A DNA stretch of 48,327 bases from Pseudomonas sp. GTDB lineage: Bacteria; Pseudomonadota; Gammaproteobacteria; Pseudomonadales; Pseudomonadaceae. The stretch is taken from NCBI RefSeq assembly GCF_017744435.1, contig NZ_JAGIBG010000034.1, positions 59,380 to 107,706 of the forward strand, in the 5' to 3' direction. A model generated the notes under the pieces. The model saw only the letters and a list, made by a program, of their open reading frames with translations. It was not told where the DNA came from and made no database searches. Positions within the stretch are counted from its first letter, which is position 1. Each line of letters starts with the position of its first letter. Position numbers and translations under genes: made by a program. Below are positions 34,292-41,889 of the stretch, piece by piece.

Positions 34292-36274
34292 TTAGAAAGC
34301 AAAGCACGAGCAACCCAACGCCCCCCAGAAGCCCTGGAAGTCATTGACCGGCACACTCGATTGACGCGCCTTGTCATGGCTGTGCGCATGCACCCCGCAT
34401 GGCCCCGAACACTGGTGCACGGCTGCCGCCAGCGATGGCGTGCCTACACGCCAATGCCCCGGCACCTTGACCACCGGTGACCACTCCGGCAGCACCGGCA
34501 CCTGCGGCGGGCCGAGCTTGTCGAATTCGGCCGCGCCGTACACCACCTTGCCGTCAACGATCGTCAGCACCGACTCGATGCCCTTGATCGCTTCTTCATC
34601 GACGCTGAAGAAGTCCAGCGACAATGCCGCCAGGTCGGCCAGCTGGCCCACTTTGATCTGGCCCTTCTTGCCCTGCTCGCTGGAGAACCAGGCACTGCCC
34701 TGGGTGAACAATTGCAGCGCGGTTTCGCGGTCCAGGCCCTCCTTGTACAGCTCCATGCCGCCGACGGTCTTGCCGCTGACCAGCCAATACAGCGAAGTCC
34801 ACGGGTTGTAGCTGGACACGCGGGTGGCATCGGTACCGGCACCCACCGGCACGCCCATGTCGAGCATGCGCTTGATCGGCGGGGTCTGCTCGGCAGCCTT
34901 GGCGCCGTAGCGATCGACGAAGTATTCACCCTGGAAGGCCATGCGGTCCTGGATGGCGATACCGCCGCCCAGCGCTCGCACGCGTTCGATGTTCTGCGGT
35001 GTGATGGTTTCGGCGTGGTCGAAGAACCACGGCAGGCCGTTGAACGGGATGTCGCGGTTGACCTTCTCGAACACGTCGAGCATGCGCGTGATCGATTCGT
35101 TGTAGGTGGCGTGCAGGCGGAATGGCCAGCGCTGCTCGACCAGGTGGCGCACCACCGGTTCCAGCTCTTCTTCCATGGTTTGCGGCAGGTCCGGGCGCGG
35201 TTCGAGGAAGTCCTCGAAGTCGGCGGCGGAGAACACCAGCATCTCGCCAGCACCGTTGTGGCGCAGGAAGTCGGTACCGCTGTGCAGCTTGACGCTGGAG
35301 GTCCACTTGCGGAAGTCGTCCAGCTCTTCCTTGGGCTTCTGGGTGAACAGGTTGTAGGCGATGCGCACGGTCAGCTGGTTGTTGTCGGCCAGCGCCTGGA
35401 TCACCGAGTAGTCATCGGGGAAGTTCTGGTAACCGCCGCCGGCATCGATGGCACTGGTCAGGCCCAGGCGGTTCAGCTCGCGCATGAACTGGCGCGTGGA
35501 GTTGACCTGATATTCCAGCGGCAGCTTCGGCCCTTTGGCCAGGGTCGCGTAGAGGATCATCGCGTTGGGGCGAGCGATCAGAATGCCGGTCGGGTTGCCG
35601 AACTTGTCGCGCTGGATCTCGCCACCCGGCGGGTTTGGCGTGTCCTTGGTGTAGCCGACAGCCTTGAGCGCGGCGCGGTTGAGCAGCGCACGGTCATACA
35701 GGTGCAGCAGGAATACCGGGGTATCGGGCGCGGCCTGGTTGATTTCTTCCAGGGTCGGCATGCGTTTTTCGGCGAACTGGAATTCGTTCCAGCCACCGAC
35801 CACGCGCACCCACTGTGGCGTCGGCGTACGTGCGGCCTGGTCCTTGAGCATGCGCAGGGCATCGGCCACCGACGGCACGCCTTCCCAGCGCAGTTCGAGG
35901 TTGTAGTTCAGGCCACCACGAATCAGGTGCAGGTGCGAGTCGTTCAGGCCGGGGATCACCGTGCGCTGCTTGAGGTCGATGATCTGCGTGGCGCTGCCCT
36001 TGTGGGCCATGGCCTCGGCGTCGTTGCCCACGGCGATGAAGCGGCCGTCCTTGATGGCGACGGCAGTGGCGGTGGGCTTTTCGCGGTCAACGGTGTGCAG
36101 TTTGCCGTTGAACAGAATCAGGTCGGCGGACATGGAGCCTCCTTGGGTGGATGCGTGGGCGGAACCGGCTTGGCCGGTGAAGGGCAATGCAGACCAGAGG
36201 GCGCCGGCGGCACCGAGCACGGTGCTGGTGGCAAGGAACTGGCGACGGGTCTTGTCGTTGCGGTCCTGGGGCAT
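34292..36274 (-). CDS. Tat-exported YtcJ-like amidohydrolase
   Basis: A 660-residue periplasmic amidohydrolase. The N-terminus has a twin-arginine signal (TRRQFLATSTVLGAAGALWSA). The mature part matches YtcJ-like enzymes: ADLILFNGKLHTVDREKPTATAVAIKDGRFIAVG, the metal motif NDSHLHL, then LHATYNESITRMLD, WFFDHAETIT, GAGTDATRVSSYNPW and QIKVGQLADLAALSLD. It should hydrolyse an amide, imine or related C-N bond; the substrate is unknown. The ATG at 36274 follows GGAGA at six bases and is preferred to 36286 or 36322. A 60-residue Cys/His-containing tail follows the catalytic core (HQCSGPCGVHAHSHD, GALGCSCFAF), which is unusual. Separated by a REP pair from the upstream hydrolase. Confidence 0.88.
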   Translation of the reverse strand: MPQDRNDKTRRQFLATSTVLGAAGALWSALPFTGQAGSAHASTQGGSMSADLILFNGKLHTVDREKPTATAVAIKDGRFIAVGNDAEAMAHKGSATQIIDLKQRTVIPGLNDSHLHLIRGGLNYNLELRWEGVPSVADALRMLKDQAARTPTPQWVRVVGGWNEFQFAEKRMPTLEEINQAAPDTPVFLLHLYDRALLNRAALKAVGYTKDTPNPPGGEIQRDKFGNPTGILIARPNAMILYATLAKGPKLPLEYQVNSTRQFMRELNRLGLTSAIDAGGGYQNFPDDYSVIQALADNNQLTVRIAYNLFTQKPKEELDDFRKWTSSVKLHSGTDFLRHNGAGEMLVFSAADFEDFLEPRPDLPQTMEEELEPVVRHLVEQRWPFRLHATYNESITRMLDVFEKVNRDIPFNGLPWFFDHAETITPQNIERVRALGGGIAIQDRMAFQGEYFVDRYGAKAAEQTPPIKRMLDMGVPVGAGTDATRVSSYNPWTSLYWLVSGKTVGGMELYKEGLDRETALQLFTQGSAWFSSEQGKKGQIKVGQLADLAALSLDFFSVDEEAIKGIESVLTIVDGKVVYGAAEFDKLGPPQVPVLPEWSPVVKVPGHWRVGTPSLAAAVHQCSGPCGVHAHSHDKARQSSVPVNDFQGFWGALGCSCFAF

Positions 36275-36408
36275 GGGCTTCTCCATCTGGGTGCGGCGGC
36301 GGCAGGCGCAACTGCGGAGCATGCCGGTTGATGCAAGGCCTGGGATTGCACGGATGTGCGGTGGGTCGTAGAAGGTTAGCCCTGTTGAAAATTTGTGCTG
36401 CCTGGGCT

Positions 36409-36501
36409 GGCCTCTTCGCGGGACAAGCCCGCTCCCACAGGGAAATCACAGGTTTCGACTGCTGCGCTATTCCTGTGGGAGCGGGCGAGCCCGCGAAGGC
36501 C
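36409..36501. repeat. Inverted REP pair
   Basis: REP units at 36409-36441 and 36472-36501 between the amidohydrolase promoter region and the haloperoxidase-like gene. Confidence 0.9.
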
Positions 36502-36509
36502 TCCCACCG

Positions 36510-37328
36510 TTACTTCTGGAGGAACGCCAGCAAGTCTTCATTCAGCTGCTGCGCATGAGTCACGGCAAACCCGTGCGGCGCGCCGGCATACACCTTCAGC
36601 TCAGCCCCGCGAATCAGCTCCGCCGCCTGCTTGCCGGTGGTCTCGAACGGCACGATCTGGTCGTCGTCACCATGGATCACCAGAGTCGGCACATCGATCC
36701 TGGCCATATCCGGGCGGAAGTCGGTCTCCGAGAACGCAGTCACGCAATCGAGGGTGCCCTTGATCGACGCCATCAGCGCGATGTTCAGGGTCTGGGTCTG
36801 CACGCCTTGGGACACCTGCTGCCCATGGTTCAGGCCATAGAACGGTGTGGCGAAATCAGCGATGAACTGCGCCCGGTCGGCACGCAGGCCGGCGCGGATA
36901 CCTTCGAATACCGACAGGTCGACCCCTTCAGGGTTGTCTTCACGCTTGCCGAACACCGGTGTCACCGCACCCAGCAGCACCAGCCCGGCCACCCGCTCGC
37001 TGCCGTGGCGGGCGATGTAGCGGCTGACATCACCACCCCCCATCGAGAAGCCCACCAGGGTCACTTCACGCAGGTCGAGGTGTTCGATCAGCTGGGCGAT
37101 ATCGTCGGCGAAGGTGTCGTAGTCGTAGCCGGTCCACGGCTGGCTCGAACGGCCGAAACCACGGCGGTCGAAGGCAATGGCGCGGTAGCCGCGGCTGGCC
37201 AGGAACTCCATCTGCGAGTCCCACATATCGGCGTCCAGCGGCCAGCCGTGGCTGAACAGCACCGGTTTGCCGCTGCCCCAGTCCTTGTAATAGATCGAAG
37301 TGCCGTCGCGGGTTACGAGCGTAGTCAT
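36510..37328 (-). CDS. Alpha/beta hydrolase, non-heme haloperoxidase type
   Basis: 272 residues with the cofactor-free chloroperoxidase/perhydrolase pattern: SIYYKDWGSGKPVLFSHGWPL (oxyanion hole), AFDRRGFGRSSQPW, nucleophile Ser95 in GFSMGGGD, acid in IHGDDDQIVP (about 222) and His252 in GAPHGF. These enzymes hydrolyse esters and can form peracids from acetate and peroxide; the physiological substrate is unknown. It lies 39 bases downstream of the ABM membrane protein on the same strand, and isochorismatase copy 3 is the next gene upstream, so a three-gene unit is likely. Confidence 0.92.
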   Translation of the reverse strand: MTTLVTRDGTSIYYKDWGSGKPVLFSHGWPLDADMWDSQMEFLASRGYRAIAFDRRGFGRSSQPWTGYDYDTFADDIAQLIEHLDLREVTLVGFSMGGGDVSRYIARHGSERVAGLVLLGAVTPVFGKREDNPEGVDLSVFEGIRAGLRADRAQFIADFATPFYGLNHGQQVSQGVQTQTLNIALMASIKGTLDCVTAFSETDFRPDMARIDVPTLVIHGDDDQIVPFETTGKQAAELIRGAELKVYAGAPHGFAVTHAQQLNEDLLAFLQK

Positions 37329-37367
37329 GTCGGTATCTCCTTGAAAGTCTGAAGGTGCAGGCGTGGC

Positions 37368-37934
37368 TCAGCCGCGCAGCCAGTTGGCGCAGCGGCGGGT
37401 TACCCAAGGCATGATGTAGAACACCACGGGCAGGATGACGAACAGGTTGACGATCAGGTTGCCGCTGATCGGGCCGCCCAGCTGCGGGAAGCGCGCAAAC
37501 AGCGGCGCCAGCAATTGCGGGATGACCAGGGTCATCGGGCAGATCACCAGGTAGGTCAGCAGCGCCTGCTTCCAGCGTGGCGGTTGAGCGGCGTTGACGC
37601 TTGGCGGGGTGAACCAGAACTCCGGGTCGTCGTGCACCTGGGTGTGGTCACCGCCTTCGAGCAATGGCAGCACTTCGTTGACCAGCGCCTGGCGTTCGGC
37701 CGAGTTGACCCAGGCTTGCAGCAGGCTGGCGTCGGCGAAGCGCACCACGGTGGTGAAGTGCAGCCCGCCCTGGTCGGGACGAATGACGTTGACGTCCAGG
37801 TGCCCCGGCTGGCGGCGTGCGGTGCTGACCGTACGCTTGAGCCACGCTTCGTAGGCCGCCAGCGACTCGGCGCGAACCTTGTGCTGGATGACCAAGGTCA
37901 CCACGTTGCGGTTGTCTTGGAGTGCGGTGTTCAT
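37368..37934 (-). CDS. Membrane-anchored antibiotic-biosynthesis-monooxygenase-like protein
   Basis: 188 residues. Residues 15-95 form an ABM domain (VTLVIQHKVRAESLAAYEAWLKRTVSTARRQPGHLDVNVIRPDQGGLHFTTVVRF). Residues about 125-180 hold two hydrophobic helices (ALLTYLVICPMTLVIPQLLAPLF and GNLIVNLFVILPVVFYIMPWV). It is thus an ABM domain tethered to the inner membrane and facing, presumably, the cytoplasm. Similar fused proteins are usually uncharacterised. The start at 37934 has AAGGAA upstream; the track-length frame to 37964 is not required. Located between isochorismatase copy 3 and the haloperoxidase-like gene. Confidence 0.85.
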   Translation of the reverse strand: MNTALQDNRNVVTLVIQHKVRAESLAAYEAWLKRTVSTARRQPGHLDVNVIRPDQGGLHFTTVVRFADASLLQAWVNSAERQALVNEVLPLLEGGDHTQVHDDPEFWFTPPSVNAAQPPRWKQALLTYLVICPMTLVIPQLLAPLFARFPQLGGPISGNLIVNLFVILPVVFYIMPWVTRRCANWLRG

Positions 37935-38049
37935 CGGCGTTCCTTGGGATGAGCTTGCCCGCATCCACTGTGCAACGGCAGACGGGCGGAGGATTGAATG
38001 GGTGTGCTGCCCGTGGCGGGCACCGCCTGGCGGTGCCCGGGGGAGCGGC

Positions 38050-38679
38050 TTACTTGTTGGCGTTGAAGGCGTTGTAGCTGGTCATCAGGTTGCGGTAGTC
38101 CGGGATGTGGTTGGAGCACAGCGCGGCCAGGCCTTCGATGTCGTTGCGCCAGTCGCGGTGCAGCTCACAGGCCACGCCGAACCAGGTCATCATTTGCGCG
38201 CCGGCCTGGCTCATGCGGTCGTGGGCGGCGTCGCGGGTCATGGCGTTGAAGGTACCGGAGGCATCGGCTACCACGAACACTTCGAACTCTTCTTCCAGGG
38301 CCGACAGCGCCGGGAAGGCCACGCAGACTTCAGTCACCACGCCAGCGATGATCAGTTGCTTCTTGCCGGTGGCCTTCACCGCCTTGACGAAGTCTTCGTT
38401 GTCCCAGGCGTTGATCTGGCCTGGGCGGGCGATGTATGGGGCGTCCGGGAACAGCGCCTTCAACTCTGGCATCAGCGGGCCATTGGGGCCTTGCTCGAAG
38501 CTGGTGGTGAGGATGGTCGGCAGGTTGAAGAACTTGGCCAGGTCGGCGAGGGCCAGGACGTTGTTCTTGAACGCGTCCGGCTCGATGTCGCGGACTAGGG
38601 ACAGCAGGCCAGCCTGGTGGTCGACCAGCAGGACAGCGGCGTCGTCTTTGTTCAGGCGGTTGTATTTGAAGTTGGTCAT
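38050..38679 (-). CDS. YcaC-like isochorismatase-family hydrolase, copy 3
   Basis: 209 residues with the same catalytic residues as copy 2 (Asp20, Arg85, Cys119) and about 93% identity to it by eye. Changes are conservative or surface-like (for example K36A, V70M, E75A), so it should be active. It heads the minus-strand group with the ABM membrane protein and the haloperoxidase-like hydrolase. Its upstream 130 bases closely match those of copy 2, including the candidate operator, so the LysR at 30140 may control both copies. Confidence 0.92.
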   Translation of the reverse strand: MTNFKYNRLNKDDAAVLLVDHQAGLLSLVRDIEPDAFKNNVLALADLAKFFNLPTILTTSFEQGPNGPLMPELKALFPDAPYIARPGQINAWDNEDFVKAVKATGKKQLIIAGVVTEVCVAFPALSALEEEFEVFVVADASGTFNAMTRDAAHDRMSQAGAQMMTWFGVACELHRDWRNDIEGLAALCSNHIPDYRNLMTSYNAFNANK

Positions 38680-38790
38680 GGCGGTAGCTCCTAAGGATTT
38701 CGGTTTTCAGTAAGTGGGGGTGTTTCGCGTTGATGGGAGAAGATTAAAACCACCACCTTTGGAGCGGTAGATAGCGGTTTTTGGCTTTAG

Positions 38791-38808
38791 CGTTCCATTT
38801 AATGAACG
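38791..38808. promoter_or_regulatory. Duplicated candidate LysR operator
   Basis: CGTTCCATTTAATGAACG keeps the CGTTC/GAACG arms of 30118-30135, with a different spacer end. It lies upstream of isochorismatase copy 3 and of the MscS gene. Confidence 0.55.
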
Positions 38809-38900
38809 ATCTGTTGGCAGTGGATTTGCTGGCCTCATTGCTTGCCCGACCAAGCTGCTCTATTACTACGCACAGCCCTCCCCTCACCCCCGAGACCACC

Positions 38901-40328
38901 ATGCTGGCGTTCATCCAGTCGTCCCCGTTGTTGCTCGGTACCGCCCTGATCCTGCTCGACCTCATGCTCTGGCAGTTGATCCCGATCCAGCGCCTGGCCT
39001 GGCGCATCGGCACGCGGCTGGCGATCTTCCTGCTGTTCAGCGCGGTGCTGGTAACCGCCGGGATGAGCCCGCTGCAACCGCCGCCGTGGCCCGACGATGT
39101 ATCGCGCAACCTGATCGCCACCGTATTGACCATCGGCTGGTGGCTGTTTGGCGCGCGCACGGTGACGGTGGTGTTCGGCCTGCTGCTGGTGGCCCGTGGC
39201 AGCCACGGTGGGCGCCTGCTGCAGGATGTGCTGGGGGCGCTGATCTTCCTCGCGGCCGTGGTCGCTGCCGCGGGCTATGTGCTGCAACTGCCGGTGAAGG
39301 GCCTGCTGGCCACTTCCGGGGTGATGGCCATCGTCATCGGCCTGGCGCTGCAGAGCACCCTGGCCGACGTGTTCAGCGGCATCGTGCTGAACACCACGCG
39401 GCCGTATCAGATTGGCGATTCGATCTCCATCGACGGTACCGAGGGCAAGGTGCTGGACATCGACTGGCGCGCCACGCGCCTGCTCACCGGCAGTGGCAGC
39501 CTGGCGGTGATTCCCAACTCGGTGGCGGCCAAGGCGCGGCTGCTCAACCACAGCCGCCCGGCCGATGTGAACGGGGTGTCGATCTGCGTGGTGGTGCCGG
39601 CCAAGGTACGCCCCAAGCGGGTTTTCGATGCCCTGGAGAAAGCCCTGCAGGGCACCAGCGCAATCCTCGCCTCACCCAAGCCCAAGGTCTCGGTGAAAGC
39701 CTCGACGCTGGAGTCGGTGGAGTACGAGGCCAGCGGCTTCATCGCTGACATGGGCGGCAAGACCGAAGCCCGCAATCAGCTGTTCGACCTGGCGCACCGC
39801 CATCTGGAAGCCAGCGGGGTGATGTGGAACGTCGACCTGGCCATGCCACCGCGCAGCCGTCAGCGCGAAGTGCTGGACGAGGTGCGGGTGTTCCGCTCGT
39901 TGAGTGCTGAAGAACGGGATGCCTTGAGCCAGCGCATGACTGCGGTTGAGTACCTGGCCGACCAGGTGATCCTGGAGGTGGGTGAGCAATCCGAGCATTT
40001 GCTGGTGATTGGCAGCGGCGTGGTGTCGGCGTCGGTGCGCGATGGCGACAAGCTGCTGGAGGCCGGGCGCATGGGGCCGGGCGAGGTGCTGGGGATCGAG
40101 GGGATCATCGATGAAGACAACTCGTTTGCCGAGTTCCGTACCCTGACCAGCTGCGTGCTGTACCGCATCGACAAGGAGCAGGTGAAGAGCTGCCTGGTGC
40201 AGCGTGGAGAGGTGCAGACCGCACTGAGCAAACTGCAGCGGTTCCGGCGGCAGAGCCGGGAGTCGTTTTTGCTGCAGAAGCCGGTTTCGATCAAGAAGGG
40301 TGGCTTCTTGAGCTGGTTGCACAAGTAA
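38901..40328 (+). CDS. MscS-type channel with C-terminal cNMP-binding-like domain
   Basis: A 475-residue inner-membrane protein. Residues 1-140 contain four or five hydrophobic helices, the last being the pore helix (GVMAIVIGLALQSTLADVFSGIVLN). The MscS beta domain follows (RPYQIGDSISIDGTEGKVLDIDWRATRLLTGSGSLAVIPNSV). Residues about 330-450 resemble a cyclic-nucleotide-binding domain (VFRSLSAEERDALSQRMTAVEYLADQVI, GPGEVLGIEGIIDEDNSF), but the usual phosphate-binding Arg-x-Ala is not obvious. Such bCNG channels are usually weak or non-mechanosensitive. The ATG at 38901 is chosen; an in-frame ATG at 38802 lies inside the duplicated operator. Confidence 0.88.
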   Translation: MLAFIQSSPLLLGTALILLDLMLWQLIPIQRLAWRIGTRLAIFLLFSAVLVTAGMSPLQPPPWPDDVSRNLIATVLTIGWWLFGARTVTVVFGLLLVARGSHGGRLLQDVLGALIFLAAVVAAAGYVLQLPVKGLLATSGVMAIVIGLALQSTLADVFSGIVLNTTRPYQIGDSISIDGTEGKVLDIDWRATRLLTGSGSLAVIPNSVAAKARLLNHSRPADVNGVSICVVVPAKVRPKRVFDALEKALQGTSAILASPKPKVSVKASTLESVEYEASGFIADMGGKTEARNQLFDLAHRHLEASGVMWNVDLAMPPRSRQREVLDEVRVFRSLSAEERDALSQRMTAVEYLADQVILEVGEQSEHLLVIGSGVVSASVRDGDKLLEAGRMGPGEVLGIEGIIDEDNSFAEFRTLTSCVLYRIDKEQVKSCLVQRGEVQTALSKLQRFRRQSRESFLLQKPVSIKKGGFLSWLHK

Positions 40329-40337
40329 GCCTGTACT

Positions 40338-40431
40338 GGCCTCTTCGCGGGTAAACCCGCTCCCACAGGGATCGCGCAAGGTCTGAATCCTGTGCAGTAC
40401 CTGTGGGAGCGGGTTTACCCGCGAAGAGGCC
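40338..40431. repeat. Inverted REP pair
   Basis: Units 40338-40369 and 40400-40431, each an almost exact copy of the published-type 35-base P. putida REP (CGCGGGTAAACCCGCTCCCA core), between convergent MscS and amaA genes. Confidence 0.92.
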
Positions 40432-40436
40432 ATTAG

Positions 40437-41723
40437 CTACAGCACAACCCTCAGACATTGACCGGCGTGGTACAGCGAGAACCCTGATTCATAGAACGCG
40501 GTCCGCAACGACGGCGCACTCACCCCGGTCATCGGTGAGAACGGGATCGGCAGGCTGTCCGCCTCTCCCTTCAGCAGAAACTCGGCAAACGCCCGGCCAA
40601 TCACGGTCCCGGTGGTATTGCCACGGCCGTTATAGCCGGTCACCGCCACCAGCCCCGGCGCCGGCTCGAACAGCCGCATCAGGTGGTCCGGGGTGAAATC
40701 GATGCAGCCGGTCCAGTGCATTTCCCACTCGACCTTGCCCAGTTCCGGGTAGTAATGGCTCTGGATCCGGTCGGCCCAGCTGCGCACGAACCAGGCCGGC
40801 TTGTTGTCGACCCGGCCGAGGCTGCCCAGCAGCAGGCGGCCCTGATCGTCGCGGCGGATGCTGCTGAGTACGGTGCGGGTGTCCCACGAGCCCTGGCCGT
40901 GCGGCAGCACCTTGTCGGCTGCCGCGCCGTGCAGCGGCTTGGATGCCACCTGGTAGTAGTAGCCTCGGAAGAACTGCTTCTGCAGGTTGCTCCAGTCGCC
41001 TTCGGTGTAGGCACCAGTGGAAATCACCACTTTCTCGGCGCGTACCGAACCACGCGCGGTCTTCACCCGCCAGGCATCGCCCTCGCGCTCAAGGCCTTCG
41101 ACCGAGGATTGCTGGAACAGCTTGCCGCCCAGGCGCGCCACGGCGGCAGCCAGGCCCTGGGTGTAGCCCATCGGGTTGATGGTGCCGGCGCGGCGGTCGA
41201 GCAGCGCGGCGGAAATCTTGTCGGTACCGCAGTATTCCTGGCACTGGGCGCCGGTCAGCAGCTCGACGTCGGCACCGCGGCGGCGCCATTGTTCGTGACG
41301 AGCTTCGAGGTCGGCGATGCCGGTGGCGTTGTGCGCCATGTGCAGCGTGCCTTTGTGCTGGGCCTGGCAGTCGATGCCGAGGCGCTCGATCATGGCGAAC
41401 ACTTCAGCCGGGGCTTCACCCAGCACCTTGTTCAGGCGGCTGCCCTGCTTCTGGCCGAGGGTTGCTTCGACGTCATCGGGGCGGATCCAGGTGCCGGCGT
41501 TGACCAGGCCGACGTTGCGACCGGAGCCGCCGTGGCCGATCTTCCAGGCTTCCAGCAGGATCACCGACTTGCCCTGCTCGAGCAGGTGGATGGCCGCCGA
41601 CAGGCCGGTGATGCCACCGCCGATCACGCAGACATCGGCCTTGTGTTCCCCGGCCAGGGCCTGGCTGGCGACGCTTGGTTGGCTGACGTGTTCCCACAAG
41701 CATTGTTGACGCAGTTCGGACAT
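40437..41723 (-). CDS. amaA: L-pipecolate oxidase (FAD-dependent)
   Basis: A 428-residue flavoprotein of the DAO family. The N-terminal FAD-binding motif is DVCVIGGGITGLSAAIHLLEQGKSVILLEAW, followed by GHGGSGRNVGLVNAG, and a C-terminal GYNGRGNTTGTVIGRAFAE flavin segment. It resembles gamma-glutamylputrescine oxidase, but linkage to amaB, a LysR gene and hglS matches the P. putida amaA locus, where it oxidises L-pipecolate to delta-1-piperideine-6-carboxylate. The substrate is assigned mainly by context. It is on the same strand as amaB, 166 bases downstream across a REP pair. Confidence 0.85.
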   Translation of the reverse strand: MSELRQQCLWEHVSQPSVASQALAGEHKADVCVIGGGITGLSAAIHLLEQGKSVILLEAWKIGHGGSGRNVGLVNAGTWIRPDDVEATLGQKQGSRLNKVLGEAPAEVFAMIERLGIDCQAQHKGTLHMAHNATGIADLEARHEQWRRRGADVELLTGAQCQEYCGTDKISAALLDRRAGTINPMGYTQGLAAAVARLGGKLFQQSSVEGLEREGDAWRVKTARGSVRAEKVVISTGAYTEGDWSNLQKQFFRGYYYQVASKPLHGAAADKVLPHGQGSWDTRTVLSSIRRDDQGRLLLGSLGRVDNKPAWFVRSWADRIQSHYYPELGKVEWEMHWTGCIDFTPDHLMRLFEPAPGLVAVTGYNGRGNTTGTVIGRAFAEFLLKGEADSLPIPFSPMTGVSAPSLRTAFYESGFSLYHAGQCLRVVL

Positions 41724-41771
41724 GGCCCGGCTCCAGCAGTGTTGTTCTTGTTGGGGCTGCTTTGCAGCCCA

Positions 41772-41852
41772 TTCGCGGGCAAGCCCGCTCCCACAGGGAC
41801 CTCACAGTTTCGAAGGCTGTGGGGACCCTGTGGGAGCGGGCTTGCCCGCGAA
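41772..41852. repeat. Inverted REP pair between amaB and amaA
   Basis: Units 41772-41797 and 41827-41852, flanked by two small GC hairpins (41752-41770 and 41853-41873). They could stabilise or end part of the amaB-amaA transcript. Confidence 0.88.
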
Positions 41853-41889
41853 CCGGGGGCAAAGCCCCCGGCCATGCAGCATCAATCCA

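Noticed and set aside
34712..36331. 539-residue plus-strand frame opposite the amidohydrolase
   Set aside because: Antisense shadow; the minus-strand frame has a clear Tat signal and amidohydrolase motifs.
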